This document shows, piece by piece, positions 1-7,927 of a stretch of 64,000 bases of DNA; the first letter of the stretch is position 1, and each line of letters starts with the position of its first letter. Where the stretch lies: NCBI RefSeq assembly GCF_001665605.1, contig NZ_LZSV01000038.1, positions 119,122-183,121 of the forward strand. Direction: 5' to 3'. The stretch comes from Mycobacterium sp. 852014-50255_SCH5639931. Its GTDB lineage: Bacteria; Actinomycetota; Actinomycetes; Mycobacteriales; Mycobacteriaceae. A program made the position numbers and the translations under genes. The notes beneath the pieces are model-generated. The model saw only the letters and a list, made by a program, of their open reading frames with translations. It was not told the origin of the DNA and ran no database searches.

Positions 1-1285
1 CCAGCCGGGCCATCCCGACGTAGGTCATCGGATGGAACATCGTCGGCCAGGTGGTCCGGATGAGGTGCTCGGTCAGGGGGCGGCGGTCGAACCGGTCCGT
101 GAGCCAGCGCAGCGTCATCGGCGCCGACAGCGGGTGTAGCAGCATGTGCTCGTTGAACGCGTCCCGGTGGTAGGTCACCTGGGCGCCGCCGGCCGAATAG
201 GCGTCGGCGAGCACGTCGATGTCTTTCACGTCGATGAGGTAGTCGTGGACGGCCTGCACGATCAACACCGGCGGCGTCGGCACGGCCACGCCCAGCTTGA
301 TGTTCTCGAAGACGTGCATCACCTCGGGCGTCGACAGGATGCTCTCCAGCGGCTCGTCGAGGTAGTCGCCCATGTTTTTGCCGGCCATCCGGACGACCGC
401 CTCCACGGTGGTCATCTTCTCGAGCGACTCGAGCAGGGCGCGCCCCTCCTCGTTGCTGTGCTCCTTGATCACCCTGTCCAGCTCGGGGTAGATGTGGGCG
501 AGCGCGGCCACCACCAGCGCGGGCAGGCCCGATAGGAAACCGCCGTTGAGCCTGCGGAAGGTGTTGCCCAGATCCCCGACCGGTGATCCCAGCACCGCCC
601 CGACGATGTCCAGTTCGGGCGCGTAGTCGGCGCACACTTCGGCCGCCCAGGCACTGGCCAGCCCGCCGCCGGAGTACCCCCACAGCCCGATCGCCGCCTC
701 CTGGGAAAGCCCGAGGCGTTCCGAACCCAGAGCGGCCCGGATGCCGTCCAAGACGCGATAGCCGGGCTCGTACGGCGCGCCCCACAGGCCCTGCAGCCCC
801 TCATGGTCCGGCACGGAGACGGCCCAGCCCTCGGCGACGGCGGCGGCGATCAGGAAGAACTCGAACTGACCGATCGACCCGAGGGCCTTCGCCCGGCGCC
901 GCAGCGCGTAGGACGGGAAGCAACGGGACGACACGGCGTCGATCGCGCACTGGTAAGAAAGCAGCGGGCACGGGCGTTCCGGCGCGAGCTCGGCCGGGAC
1001 GATCACGGTGGTCGCCGCCGCCTCCGGCTCGCCGTTCATGTCCATCGTCCGGTAAAGCAGCTGGATGGCCTTGACCGGCTGCGGGATCAAACCCAAAAAC
1101 GCCAGTTCGACGTCGCGCGAACGCAGCACCGTCCCTGGTTCGGCGTGCTGGAAGCCCAGTGGCGGCTGGTAGAACGGGTCGTCCGAGGGCAGCAGCGGGC
1201 GTACTTTGCGCTGCAGTTCCTCGTGCGGCGGCCGGGCGATCCACTCCGCGCCATGCGTGCCTGCCAGATTGCCGAGCTCAGCCAT
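1..1285 (-). CDS. Secretory-type lipase, Rv1592c-like (3' end cut by window edge)
   Basis: The minus strand reads as one open frame from an ATG at 1285 to the first base of the window with no stop, so the C-terminus is missing. The translation begins MAELGNLAGTHGAEW and matches the Rv1592c family of alpha/beta hydrolases related to secretory lipases. The nucleophile elbow is visible as GYSGGG, in the segment reading IGLWGYSGGGLASAW, and a late His lies in a YHRDAFNEHM context. No obvious signal peptide is seen, so location is uncertain. About 428 residues are present; the M. tuberculosis protein is about 446, so only a few residues are missing. Predicted role is ester or triacylglycerol hydrolysis; the substrate is not known. 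The gene converges with nothing visible and lies downstream of the nrtR homologue on the same strand. Confidence 0.85.
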   Translation of the reverse strand, partial: MAELGNLAGTHGAEWIARPPHEELQRKVRPLLPSDDPFYQPPLGFQHAEPGTVLRSRDVELAFLGLIPQPVKAIQLLYRTMDMNGEPEAAATTVIVPAELAPERPCPLLSYQCAIDAVSSRCFPSYALRRRAKALGSIGQFEFFLIAAAVAEGWAVSVPDHEGLQGLWGAPYEPGYRVLDGIRAALGSERLGLSQEAAIGLWGYSGGGLASAWAAEVCADYAPELDIVGAVLGSPVGDLGNTFRRLNGGFLSGLPALVVAALAHIYPELDRVIKEHSNEEGRALLESLEKMTTVEAVVRMAGKNMGDYLDEPLESILSTPEVMHVFENIKLGVAVPTPPVLIVQAVHDYLIDVKDIDVLADAYSAGGAQVTYHRDAFNEHMLLHPLSAPMTLRWLTDRFDRRPLTEHLIRTTWPTMFHPMTYVGMARL

Positions 1286-1446
1286 TGAGGCTCCCTTCTA
1301 GGCCATCCGGCATTGTCGCGCACGAACGGCAGGTAACCAAAACGTAATCGCCGCACTGTGAGCGAATTCCTGCCGGGGCGTGCAGAGCCGGACGCGCCAC
1401 TGGCACCAATTTGCGATCGCGTCACCCGAAGACGCTTTCCGCGAGC

Positions 1447-2163
1447 CTAGCCGGGGGGTCGTAACGCGGCGAATTCATCGGTGATCCGCAGTCGGGAGTC
1501 GGTGAAGTGGTACAGGGCCGCCGGCCGCCCGCCGCTGCGGCCCGACTGCGCGATGGTGCCGGTCTGGCTGATCACGCCGCGGCGGACCAGCACGCGTTGC
1601 AGGTTCGTCGCATCGACTTGGTAGCCGAGCGCGGCGCCGTAGATGTCGCGGAGTGTAGAAAGCGCGAATTCCTTTGGGGCCAAGGCGAACCCGAGGTTGG
1701 TGTAGGACAGCTTGGCGATCAGCCGGGTGTGCGCGTGCGTGACCATCGGCTCGTGGTCGAAGGCCATCGGCGGCAGGCAGCTCACCGGATGCCAGCGGGT
1801 GTCCGGCGGTAGCTCGGGGGTGGCGGGGGAGGGCACCAATCCCAGGAATGTCGACGCGATCACCCGGGCGCCCGGCACCCGGTTCGGGTCGGAGAACACC
1901 GCCAGCTGTTCCAGGTGCGCGAGCTCTTTCAGGTCCACCTTCTCGGCCAGCTGTCGCAGCACCGAGGTGGTCATGTCCTCGTCGTTGCGCAGCTGCCCGC
2001 CGGGCAGCGACCAGGCGCCGCGCTGCGGATCCTTGGCACGCTGCCATAACAGCACGTTAAGCTGCGGTTTTTCCGTCGGGCGGCCCTTCGTAACCTGCTC
2101 GGTGACATGGCGAACCTGGAATACGACCGCGAGCACTTCGTGGGCGGTGTTACCATGGACCAT
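1447..2163 (-). CDS. nrtR: NrtR-type Nudix transcriptional regulator of NAD synthesis (Rv1593c-like)
   Basis: The protein of 238 residues has an N-terminal Nudix-like domain (AHEVLAVVFQV, then GAWSLPGGQL) followed by a C-terminal winged-helix region ending RSGGRPAALYHFT. This is the layout of NrtR regulators, which sense ADP-ribose or related NAD metabolites and repress NAD genes. The Nudix box is degenerate (LRQLAEKVDL instead of REXXEE), as expected for a sensor rather than an active hydrolase. A longer frame runs upstream to 2265, but homology starts at MVHGNTAHEV, and that ATG directly abuts the operator palindrome. With a TATAAT hexamer ending 7 bases before it, the start is probably leaderless. 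The gene is divergent from nadA. In mycobacteria and corynebacteria the related protein controls nadABC; direct autoregulation is inferred. Confidence 0.85.
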   Translation of the reverse strand: MVHGNTAHEVLAVVFQVRHVTEQVTKGRPTEKPQLNVLLWQRAKDPQRGAWSLPGGQLRNDEDMTTSVLRQLAEKVDLKELAHLEQLAVFSDPNRVPGARVIASTFLGLVPSPATPELPPDTRWHPVSCLPPMAFDHEPMVTHAHTRLIAKLSYTNLGFALAPKEFALSTLRDIYGAALGYQVDATNLQRVLVRRGVISQTGTIAQSGRSGGRPAALYHFTDSRLRITDEFAALRPPG

Positions 2164-2186
2164 GTTTTCGATTATAAGTCGAAAAC
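2164..2186. promoter_or_regulatory. Inverted-repeat operator between nrtR and nadA
   Basis: A perfect 8-bp inverted repeat, GTTTTCGA and TCGAAAAC, is separated by 7 bases (TTATAAG). On the minus strand the centre reads TATAAT, an ideal -10 box 7 bases before the nrtR ATG at 2163. The plus strand carries a TATAAG-like hexamer for nadA. A dimeric repressor bound here would block both promoters, which fits NrtR control of nadABC and itself. Confidence 0.75.
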
Positions 2187-2209
2187 CTCCTGGGCTGAAA
2201 GGAGCCGCC

Positions 2210-3259
2210 GTGACGGTTATAAATCGCATGGACACGCTCGCCGAAGACATGATGGCCGACGTCACGAATTCACCCGCCGGTTACGCCGGTGTGGAGGGTG
2301 ACGAGCAGTGGGCCGCCGAGATTCGCCGACTGGCGAAGCTGCGCGGCGCCACGGTGCTCGCGCACAACTACCAGCTGCCCGCCATCCAGGACGTCGCCGA
2401 CCACGTCGGGGACTCACTGGCGCTGTCGCGGATCGCCGCCGAGGCGCCCGAGGACACCATCGTGTTCTGCGGGGTGCACTTCATGGCCGAGACCGCCAAG
2501 ATCCTCAGCCCCGACAAGACGGTCCTCATCCCGGATCAGCGGGCCGGCTGCTCACTGGCCGACTCCATCACCCCCGACGAGTTGCGCGCCTGGAAGGACG
2601 AGCACCCCGGCGCCGTCGTCGTCTCCTACGTCAACACCACCGCCGCCGTGAAGGCGCTCACCGACATCTGCTGCACCTCGTCCAACGCGGTCGACGTGGT
2701 CGAGTCCATCGACCCCGACCGGGAGGTGCTGTTCTGCCCGGACCAGTTCCTCGGCGCACACGTGCGCCGGGTGACCGGCCGCACGAACATGCACGTGTGG
2801 GCCGGTGAATGTCACGTGCACGCCGGGATCAACGGCGACGAGCTGTCCGAGCAGGCGCGGGCGAACCCCGACGCCGACCTCTACGTCCATCCCGAATGCG
2901 GTTGTGCCACTTCGGCGTTGTACCTCGCCGGCGAGGGCGCCTTCCCGGCGGATCGGGTGAAGATCCTGTCCACCGGCGGCATGCTCGACGCGGCGCACCA
3001 AACCCAGGCCCGCAAGGTGCTGGTCGCCACCGAGGTCGGCATGCTGCATCAGCTGCGCCGGGCCGCCCCGCAGGTCGACTTCCGCGCGGTCAACGACCGG
3101 GCGTCCTGCAAGTACATGAAGATGATCACGCCCGCGGCCCTGCTGCGCTGCCTGGTGGACGGGGCCGACGAAGTCGATGTCGACCCGGAGATCGCGGCGG
3201 CGGGCCGCCGCAGCGTGCAGCGAATGATCGAAATCGGTCAGCCGGGCGGCGGCGAATGA
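2210..3259 (+). CDS. nadA: Quinolinate synthase NadA
   Basis: NadA condenses iminoaspartate with dihydroxyacetone phosphate to quinolinate using a [4Fe-4S] cluster. The 349-residue protein carries the three expected cluster cysteines: C114 (DQRAGCSLAD), C201 (WAGECHVHAG) and C300 (NDRASCKYMKM). It also has HPECGC at 227-232 and the start region GATVLAHNYQLPAIQD. The GTG start at 2210 follows a GAAAGGAG ribosome site at a 5-base spacing and gives the N-terminus MTVINRMDTL expected for the mycobacterial protein; the open frame extends far upstream but that part runs antisense over nrtR. Its stop overlaps the nadB start (ATGA). It is the first gene of nadABC, downstream of the NrtR-type operator. 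Confidence 0.97.
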   Translation: MTVINRMDTLAEDMMADVTNSPAGYAGVEGDEQWAAEIRRLAKLRGATVLAHNYQLPAIQDVADHVGDSLALSRIAAEAPEDTIVFCGVHFMAETAKILSPDKTVLIPDQRAGCSLADSITPDELRAWKDEHPGAVVVSYVNTTAAVKALTDICCTSSNAVDVVESIDPDREVLFCPDQFLGAHVRRVTGRTNMHVWAGECHVHAGINGDELSEQARANPDADLYVHPECGCATSALYLAGEGAFPADRVKILSTGGMLDAAHQTQARKVLVATEVGMLHQLRRAAPQVDFRAVNDRASCKYMKMITPAALLRCLVDGADEVDVDPEIAAAGRRSVQRMIEIGQPGGGE

Positions 3260-4830
3260 CCGTCCGCCCCTCCTGGACCCACAGCGCCGACGTCGTCGTC
3301 ATCGGTACCGGTGTCGCGGGATTGGCCGCGGCGCTGGCCGCCCATAGCGCCGGCCGCAGCGTCGTCGTGCTGAGTAAGGCCGACCAGGCGAAGGGTGGCA
3401 CCGCGACCCATTACGCGCAGGGCGGCATCGCGGTGGTCTTGCCCGACAACGATGACTCGGTGGAGGCCCACGTCGCGGACACCCTGGCGGCCGGCGCCGG
3501 CCTCTGCGACCCCGACGCGGTGTATTCCATCGTCGCCGACGGGTACCGGGCGGTGTCCGAATTGGTCGGTGCCGGAGCGCGATTCGACGAGGCATACCCG
3601 GGCTGCTGGGACGTGACGCGCGAGGGCGGGCACTCGCGGCGGCGGATCGTGCACGCCGGCGGCGATGCCACCGGAGCCGAGGTGCAGCGGGCGCTCGACC
3701 ACGCCGCGGCCCGGCTGGACATCCGCGCCGGCCATGTGGCGCTGCGGGTGCTGCACAACGATGCCGCCGTCACCGGGGTCCTGCTGGGCAGCGTGGACGG
3801 CTACGGAATCATCAACGCGCCCGCGGTGATCCTGGCCTCCGGAGGTCTCGGGCACCTCTACGGCGCGACCACCAATCCCGAGGGCTCCACCGGTGACGGA
3901 ATCGCGCTGGCACTGTGGGCCGGCGTCGCGGTCAGCGACCTGGAGTTCATCCAGTTCCATCCGACGATGCTCTTCGGTGGGAGCGGCGGCCGGCGCCCGC
4001 TGGTCACCGAGGCCATCCGCGGCGAGGGCGCGATACTCCTTGACCGGCAAGGCAATTCGGTGACGGCCGGTGTTCATCCGATGGGCGATCTGGCGCCGCG
4101 TGACGTCGTCGCCGCGGCCATCGACACCCGGTTGAAGGCCACCGGCGACCCGTGCGTCTTCCTCGACGCGCGCGGCATCGAAGGTTTCGCGACCCGGTTC
4201 CCGACAGTGACCGCCGCCTGCCGCGCAGCCGGCATCGACCCCGTCCGTCAGCCCATCCCGGTCGTGCCGGGGGCGCACTACAGCTGCGGCGGCGTCGCCA
4301 CCGATGTGCACGGCCAGACGGAATTGCCCGGCCTGTTCGCCGCCGGCGAGGTGGCGCGCACCGGACTGCACGGCGCCAATCGGCTGGCGTCCAACAGCCT
4401 GCTGGAGGGCCTGGTGGTCGGTGGCCGCGCCGGGAAAGCCGCGGCCGCGCACGCGATGGCGGCCGGGCGCGTCAGGGCTGTCGAGCCCGAGCCCATCGCC
4501 CACACCGCCCCGGAACGCGGCGCATTGCAGGCCGCGATGAGCCGCGACGCCTCGGTGGTGCGCGACGCCGCCGGGCTGCACCGCTTGTCCGAGACGCTGT
4601 CGGGGGCGCGGGTGCGCCCCATCGCCGGCCGCCGCGACTTCGAGGACGTCGCGTTGACCGTCGCCGCCCGCGCGGTGACCGCCGCGGCCCTGGCCCGCAA
4701 CGAGAGCCGGGGCTGCCACCATCGCGCCGAATACCCGGACCCCGCACCGGAACAGGCCCGCAGCAGCGTGCTGCGGCTGGCCGACGACCACAACTCGGTG
4801 CTGGTGGAGGCGCTGGCGGCGGTGGGCTGA
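3256..4830 (+). CDS. nadB: L-aspartate oxidase NadB
   Basis: NadB oxidises L-aspartate to iminoaspartate with FAD, feeding NadA. The 524-residue protein starts with the dinucleotide-binding motif DVVVIGTGVAGLAAALAA at about residues 12-29. It has the flavoprotein signatures THYAQGGIAVV, EFIQFHPT, EAIRGEGA and HYSCGGVATD, and the C-terminal GLHGANRLASNSLLEGLV motif. Length matches the mycobacterial family (about 525). The ATG overlaps the nadA stop by 4 bp and the nadC ATG overlaps its own TGA, so the three genes are almost certainly translationally coupled. No missing key residue was noticed. Confidence 0.97.
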   Translation: MTVRPSWTHSADVVVIGTGVAGLAAALAAHSAGRSVVVLSKADQAKGGTATHYAQGGIAVVLPDNDDSVEAHVADTLAAGAGLCDPDAVYSIVADGYRAVSELVGAGARFDEAYPGCWDVTREGGHSRRRIVHAGGDATGAEVQRALDHAAARLDIRAGHVALRVLHNDAAVTGVLLGSVDGYGIINAPAVILASGGLGHLYGATTNPEGSTGDGIALALWAGVAVSDLEFIQFHPTMLFGGSGGRRPLVTEAIRGEGAILLDRQGNSVTAGVHPMGDLAPRDVVAAAIDTRLKATGDPCVFLDARGIEGFATRFPTVTAACRAAGIDPVRQPIPVVPGAHYSCGGVATDVHGQTELPGLFAAGEVARTGLHGANRLASNSLLEGLVVGGRAGKAAAAHAMAAGRVRAVEPEPIAHTAPERGALQAAMSRDASVVRDAAGLHRLSETLSGARVRPIAGRRDFEDVALTVAARAVTAAALARNESRGCHHRAEYPDPAPEQARSSVLRLADDHNSVLVEALAAVG

Positions 4831-5681
4831 TGATGCTGCCCGACGAACGAAGCGCCGCTCAGGACACCATCCGGCGCGGTCTGGAAGAGGACCTGCGCTA
4901 CGGCCCCGACATCACCACCCTCGCGACGGTGCCCGCCGGTGCGGTGGCCACGGCGTCGATGGTGCCCCGCGAGCCGGGCGTGATCGCCGGCGTCGAGGTC
5001 GCGCTGCTGGTCCTCGACGCCGTCCTCGCCGGGGGCTACGAAGTGGTGCACAGCGTCGAGGACGGCGCCCGGCTGCAGCCGGGCGAGCCGATGCTGACCG
5101 TGCGCGCGGACGCCCGCGGCCTGCTCACCGCCGAGCGGACCATGCTGAACCTGGTGTGTCACCTGTCGGGCATCGCCACCACGACGGCGGCCTGGGTCGA
5201 GGCCGTGGAGGGCACCAAGGCCAAGGTCCGCGACACCCGCAAAACCCTGCCCGGGCTGCGCGCGCTGCAGAAGTACGCGGTGCGGGTCGGCGGCGGCGTC
5301 AACCACCGGATGGGGCTCGGCGATGCGGCGCTGATCAAGGACAACCACGTGGTCGCCGCGGGCTCGGTGGTGGACGCGCTGCGGGCGGTGCGCGACGCGG
5401 CGCCGGATCTGCCGTGCGAGGTGGAGGTGGACTCCCTCGAGCAGCTGGACGAGGTGCTGGGCGAAAAGCCGGAACTGGTGCTGCTGGACAACTTCCCGGT
5501 GTGGCAGGCGCAGATGGCCGTGCAGCGTCGCGACGCGCGCGCCCCCGCCGTGCTGCTCGAGGCCTCCGGCGGGCTCAGCCTGGAAAACGCCGCCACCTAC
5601 GCGGCAACCGGGGTGGACTACCTGGCCGTCGGCGCGCTGACGCACTCGGTGCGCGCGCTCGATGTCGGCCTGGACATGTAA
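4830..5681 (+). CDS. nadC: Nicotinate-nucleotide pyrophosphorylase NadC
   Basis: NadC converts quinolinate and PRPP to nicotinate mononucleotide, CO2 and pyrophosphate. The 283-residue protein shows the family motifs EDLRYGPDITT, AERTMLNLVCHLSGIAT, KVRDTRKTLPGLRALQKYAVRVGGGVNHRMGL (in two parts around residue 135-165), LIKDNHV and VEVDSLEQ. The ATG at 4830 shares bases with the nadB TGA; a second ATG follows immediately at 4833 and either could be used. It is the last gene of the nadABC unit. The next gene, a tetR, lies on the opposite strand 5 bp beyond the stop, so the two converge. Confidence 0.96.
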   Translation: MMLPDERSAAQDTIRRGLEEDLRYGPDITTLATVPAGAVATASMVPREPGVIAGVEVALLVLDAVLAGGYEVVHSVEDGARLQPGEPMLTVRADARGLLTAERTMLNLVCHLSGIATTTAAWVEAVEGTKAKVRDTRKTLPGLRALQKYAVRVGGGVNHRMGLGDAALIKDNHVVAAGSVVDALRAVRDAAPDLPCEVEVDSLEQLDEVLGEKPELVLLDNFPVWQAQMAVQRRDARAPAVLLEASGGLSLENAATYAATGVDYLAVGALTHSVRALDVGLDM

Positions 5682-5686
5682 GGGTC

Positions 5687-6253
5687 CTAGCCGCGCAGCA
5701 GCGTGCGCGCGGCCGGTTTGGCGGCGTCGAGCGCGCCGGCGTCACCGGAGATCCTGGACAGGATCAGCGCTCCCTCGATCAGCGAGATCACGGCCAGCGC
5801 CACCCGTTTCGCCTCGGCCGCCGACCAGCCGTCGGAGCACAGCCGCTGCTCGACCGCCGCACACCAGCCCCTGAACGCGCGGGCCGACGCGTCGCGCACC
5901 AGCGGGCTGGCGTTCACCGACTCGGTGGCGATCGGCTCGATCGGGCAGCCGTCGCGCCGATCGCCGGCCAACCCCGCGGCGAGCAGATCGATCCAGCGGT
6001 CGACGATGTCTGCCGCCGGCCGGCCCGTCGCCAGGAACCGCCGCAGCAGTTGTTCGATGCCGGCGCCTTCGGTTTCGACGACCGCCGCGGCCAGCTGTTG
6101 TTTGCCCTGTGGGAAGTGGTGATACAGCGAACCGGGCTTGACGCCGGCTTCCTCGAGGATCTGGTTCAGGCCTGTCGCCGCGTAGCCCTGGCGGCGAAAC
6201 AGCGTGGCGGCCCTATCGATCAACGCGGTGCGGCTGCGGTCGGGTCTCGGCAC
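5687..6253 (-). CDS. TetR-family repressor
   Basis: The 188-residue protein has an N-terminal helix-turn-helix domain typical of TetR repressors (ALIDRAATLFRRQGYAATGLNQILEEAGVKPGSLYHHFPQGKQQL, residues about 9-53) followed by a helical ligand domain. The subgroup resembles YxaF/LmrA-type regulators with the GSLYHHFP signature. An upstream in-frame extension to 6430 runs through the palindrome and into the divergent gene, so GTG 6253 (MPRPDRSRTAL) is taken as the start. It is divergent from a zinc alcohol dehydrogenase gene with a perfect 16-bp palindrome between the starts, so it probably represses that gene and itself. The ligand is unknown. Related to Rv1597-region genes only by position; no clear M. 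tuberculosis counterpart is recalled. Confidence 0.85.
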   Translation of the reverse strand: MPRPDRSRTALIDRAATLFRRQGYAATGLNQILEEAGVKPGSLYHHFPQGKQQLAAAVVETEGAGIEQLLRRFLATGRPAADIVDRWIDLLAAGLAGDRRDGCPIEPIATESVNASPLVRDASARAFRGWCAAVEQRLCSDGWSAAEAKRVALAVISLIEGALILSRISGDAGALDAAKPAARTLLRG

Positions 6254-6267
6254 ACTATTGACTTTAC

Positions 6268-6283
6268 TTGAGTGATCACTCAA
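6268..6283. promoter_or_regulatory. Perfect 16-bp palindrome, candidate TetR operator
   Basis: TTGAGTGATCACTCAA is a perfect palindrome in the 40-bp gap between the divergent tetR (start 6253) and alcohol dehydrogenase (start 6294) genes. Its position over both promoters is typical of TetR-family autoregulation. Confidence 0.7.
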
Positions 6284-6293
6284 GAATGCAGAG

Positions 6294-7322
6294 ATGAGGC
6301 AGCTGACGTACGAAGACACCGGGCGATACGCGTGGCGTGAGCTGCCCGAACCCCAGCTCAGCGCTCCCGAGCAGGCGCTGGTCCGGCCGCTGACGGTGGC
6401 GTGTTGCGACCTCGACGTCGCGGTGTGCAATGGGCGGCTGCCCTTGCCGCCGGGGTACGCGGTGGGCCACGAAGGATTGGCCGAGGTCGTCGCCGTCGGC
6501 GATGAGGTCAGGGGCGCCCGGGTCGGCGACCGCGTCGTGGTGCCGTTTCAGATCAGCTGCGGGGCCTGCCGCGAATGCCGCCGCGGCGTGACCGGTTCGT
6601 GCAGCGTAGTGCCATTGATGGCGGCCTACGGGATGGCACCGATCGCCGGCCTTGACGGCGGCGGCTTTATGTCGGATCTGGTGCTGGTCCCGTACGCCGA
6701 CGCGATGCTCATCCCGTTGCCCGACGCCGTCGACCCCGTCTCCATCGCGTCCCTGTCGGACAACATTCCCGACGGCTGGCGCACCGTCGGGCCGTTTGGG
6801 GCAGAACTGGAGGCACTGGATCCGGTCGATCGCCGCGTCCTCGTGCTCGGACGGCTGTCGATCGGCCTGTACTCGGCTGCGATCGCCGCGGCGCTGGGTG
6901 CTCACGTCGACTACGTCGACACCGACCCGCAGCGGCTGGCCGCCGCCGAGAAGCTCGGCGCGGTGGTCCACGACGCCGCCAAACCGGACAAGTCTTGGGG
7001 CTCTTACCCGGTCACGGTGCACACCACCAGCGATCCGGCGCTGTTAGCGGCGACACTGCGCGCGACCTGGCCGGACGGCGTGTGCACCGACACCGGGATC
7101 TACCCCGAATACAAGGTCGAGATGCCGCTGCTGCCGATGTACTCGCGCGGCGTCCGGTTCATCACCGGACGCGTCAGCGCGCGCACGGTCATCCCGCGCG
7201 TGCTCGAACTGCTCGCGGGCGGTCTGGACGTGTCGCCGGCCGTCGACCGCGTCGTCGCGTGGGAAGACGCCCCATCGGCCTGGCCGACGATGACCGGCAA
7301 GACGGTCTTCACCAGGGCGTAG
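6294..7322 (+). CDS. Zinc-dependent MDR alcohol dehydrogenase-like protein
   Basis: This 342-residue medium-chain dehydrogenase/reductase has the catalytic zinc site (C38 in ACCDLD, H59-E60 in VGHEG) and the structural-zinc lobe CGACRECRRGVTGSC (C89, C92, C95, C103). The usual Rossmann glycine motif is weak: VLVLGRLSIGLYSAAIAAALG replaces GxGxxG, followed by D-binding acidic residues at HVDYVDTD. It probably oxidises or reduces an alcohol/aldehyde with NAD(P). The start follows the TetR palindrome closely, and the neighbouring tetR probably controls it. A formaldehyde-dehydrogenase-like role is possible but not shown. Confidence 0.8.
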   Translation: MRQLTYEDTGRYAWRELPEPQLSAPEQALVRPLTVACCDLDVAVCNGRLPLPPGYAVGHEGLAEVVAVGDEVRGARVGDRVVVPFQISCGACRECRRGVTGSCSVVPLMAAYGMAPIAGLDGGGFMSDLVLVPYADAMLIPLPDAVDPVSIASLSDNIPDGWRTVGPFGAELEALDPVDRRVLVLGRLSIGLYSAAIAAALGAHVDYVDTDPQRLAAAEKLGAVVHDAAKPDKSWGSYPVTVHTTSDPALLAATLRATWPDGVCTDTGIYPEYKVEMPLLPMYSRGVRFITGRVSARTVIPRVLELLAGGLDVSPAVDRVVAWEDAPSAWPTMTGKTVFTRA

Positions 7323-7329
7323 ACCGCTC

Positions 7330-7369
7330 GAGTGTGCGTCCAGGGCGTTGAGTGTGCGCCCAGGGCGCT
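7330..7369. repeat. Two tandem copies of a 20-bp GAGTGTGCG unit
   Basis: The unit GAGTGTGCGTCCAGGGCGTT at 7330 is followed by a near copy (2 to 3 changes) from 7350. It lies between the convergent ends of the dehydrogenase and ddn-like genes. A partly inverted relative (GTGAGCGCACGCCC) follows near 7392. Function unknown; it may be a dispersed intergenic repeat of this lineage. Confidence 0.5.
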
Positions 7370-7420
7370 CTCCAGCGGCGTGTCGCCACCGTGAGCGCAC
7401 GCCCAAAAGCGCGCCGCGCC

Positions 7421-7843
7421 TCAGGCGATGTCGCCGACGAAAACGCCGATCCGCCGGAGCTGCATCCGGGCCATCCGCGGCAGACGTTCGGCGTCGGGGC
7501 CCTCGGAACCGGCCGGCAGGATCCGCGGATTGGTGATGTGCACCACGCGGTTGCGGCTGAACGCTACGTCGGCCTCGCCGGCCGCCAGCACGTTCTTGAC
7601 CCAGTTCGTCTTGCCGTGGCCCAGCGCGATCGCCAGCACGTTTCCCTTGCGATAGGGGGTGATGACCGTCTCGTACGGCGTGCCGGAGGTGCGGCCGCGG
7701 TGCTTGATGGTCGCCGTGCCGGGCAGAAAGCGGGCGATCGGCTTGACCGCCGGGTTGAAATACTTGATCTGAAAGCGCTCGAACCAGGGCGGGAACACCA
7801 TCGGGACGCCCTGGGCGTTGTTGGGGTGATCCTTCGCGGACAT
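7421..7843 (-). CDS. Deazaflavin (F420)-dependent nitroreductase family protein, Rv1598c-like
   Basis: The 140-residue protein begins MSAKDHPNN and carries the Ddn-family core: a hydrophobic start (VPMVFPPWFERFQIKYFNP), GTATIKHRGRTSGTPYETVITPYRKGN, then HGKTNWVKNVLAAGEADVAF. Family members bind cofactor F420 or related flavins in a split-barrel fold and reduce quinones or other electrophiles. The frame extends upstream to 7900, but the ATG at 7843 fits family length. It is divergent from hisD, with 84 bp between the starts. Its substrate is not known. Confidence 0.8.
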   Translation of the reverse strand: MSAKDHPNNAQGVPMVFPPWFERFQIKYFNPAVKPIARFLPGTATIKHRGRTSGTPYETVITPYRKGNVLAIALGHGKTNWVKNVLAAGEADVAFSRNRVVHITNPRILPAGSEGPDAERLPRMARMQLRRIGVFVGDIA

Positions 7844-7927
7844 GACGGCTCCCTGCGTTGTGTGGGCTTTCCACGGGCACTGTACCGGGCGGATATCCAC
7901 TTGAGTTGCTCTGGGACAATGGAGGCA

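Noticed and set aside
2107..2301. Small plus-strand ORF over the nrtR-nadA gap
   Set aside because: Runs through the operator in a frame other than nadA and has no support.
3238..4791. Long open frame antisense to nadB (over 500 codons)
   Set aside because: It mirrors a clear nadB gene, shows no domain and has the Arg/Gly/His-rich composition of antisense frames in GC-rich DNA.
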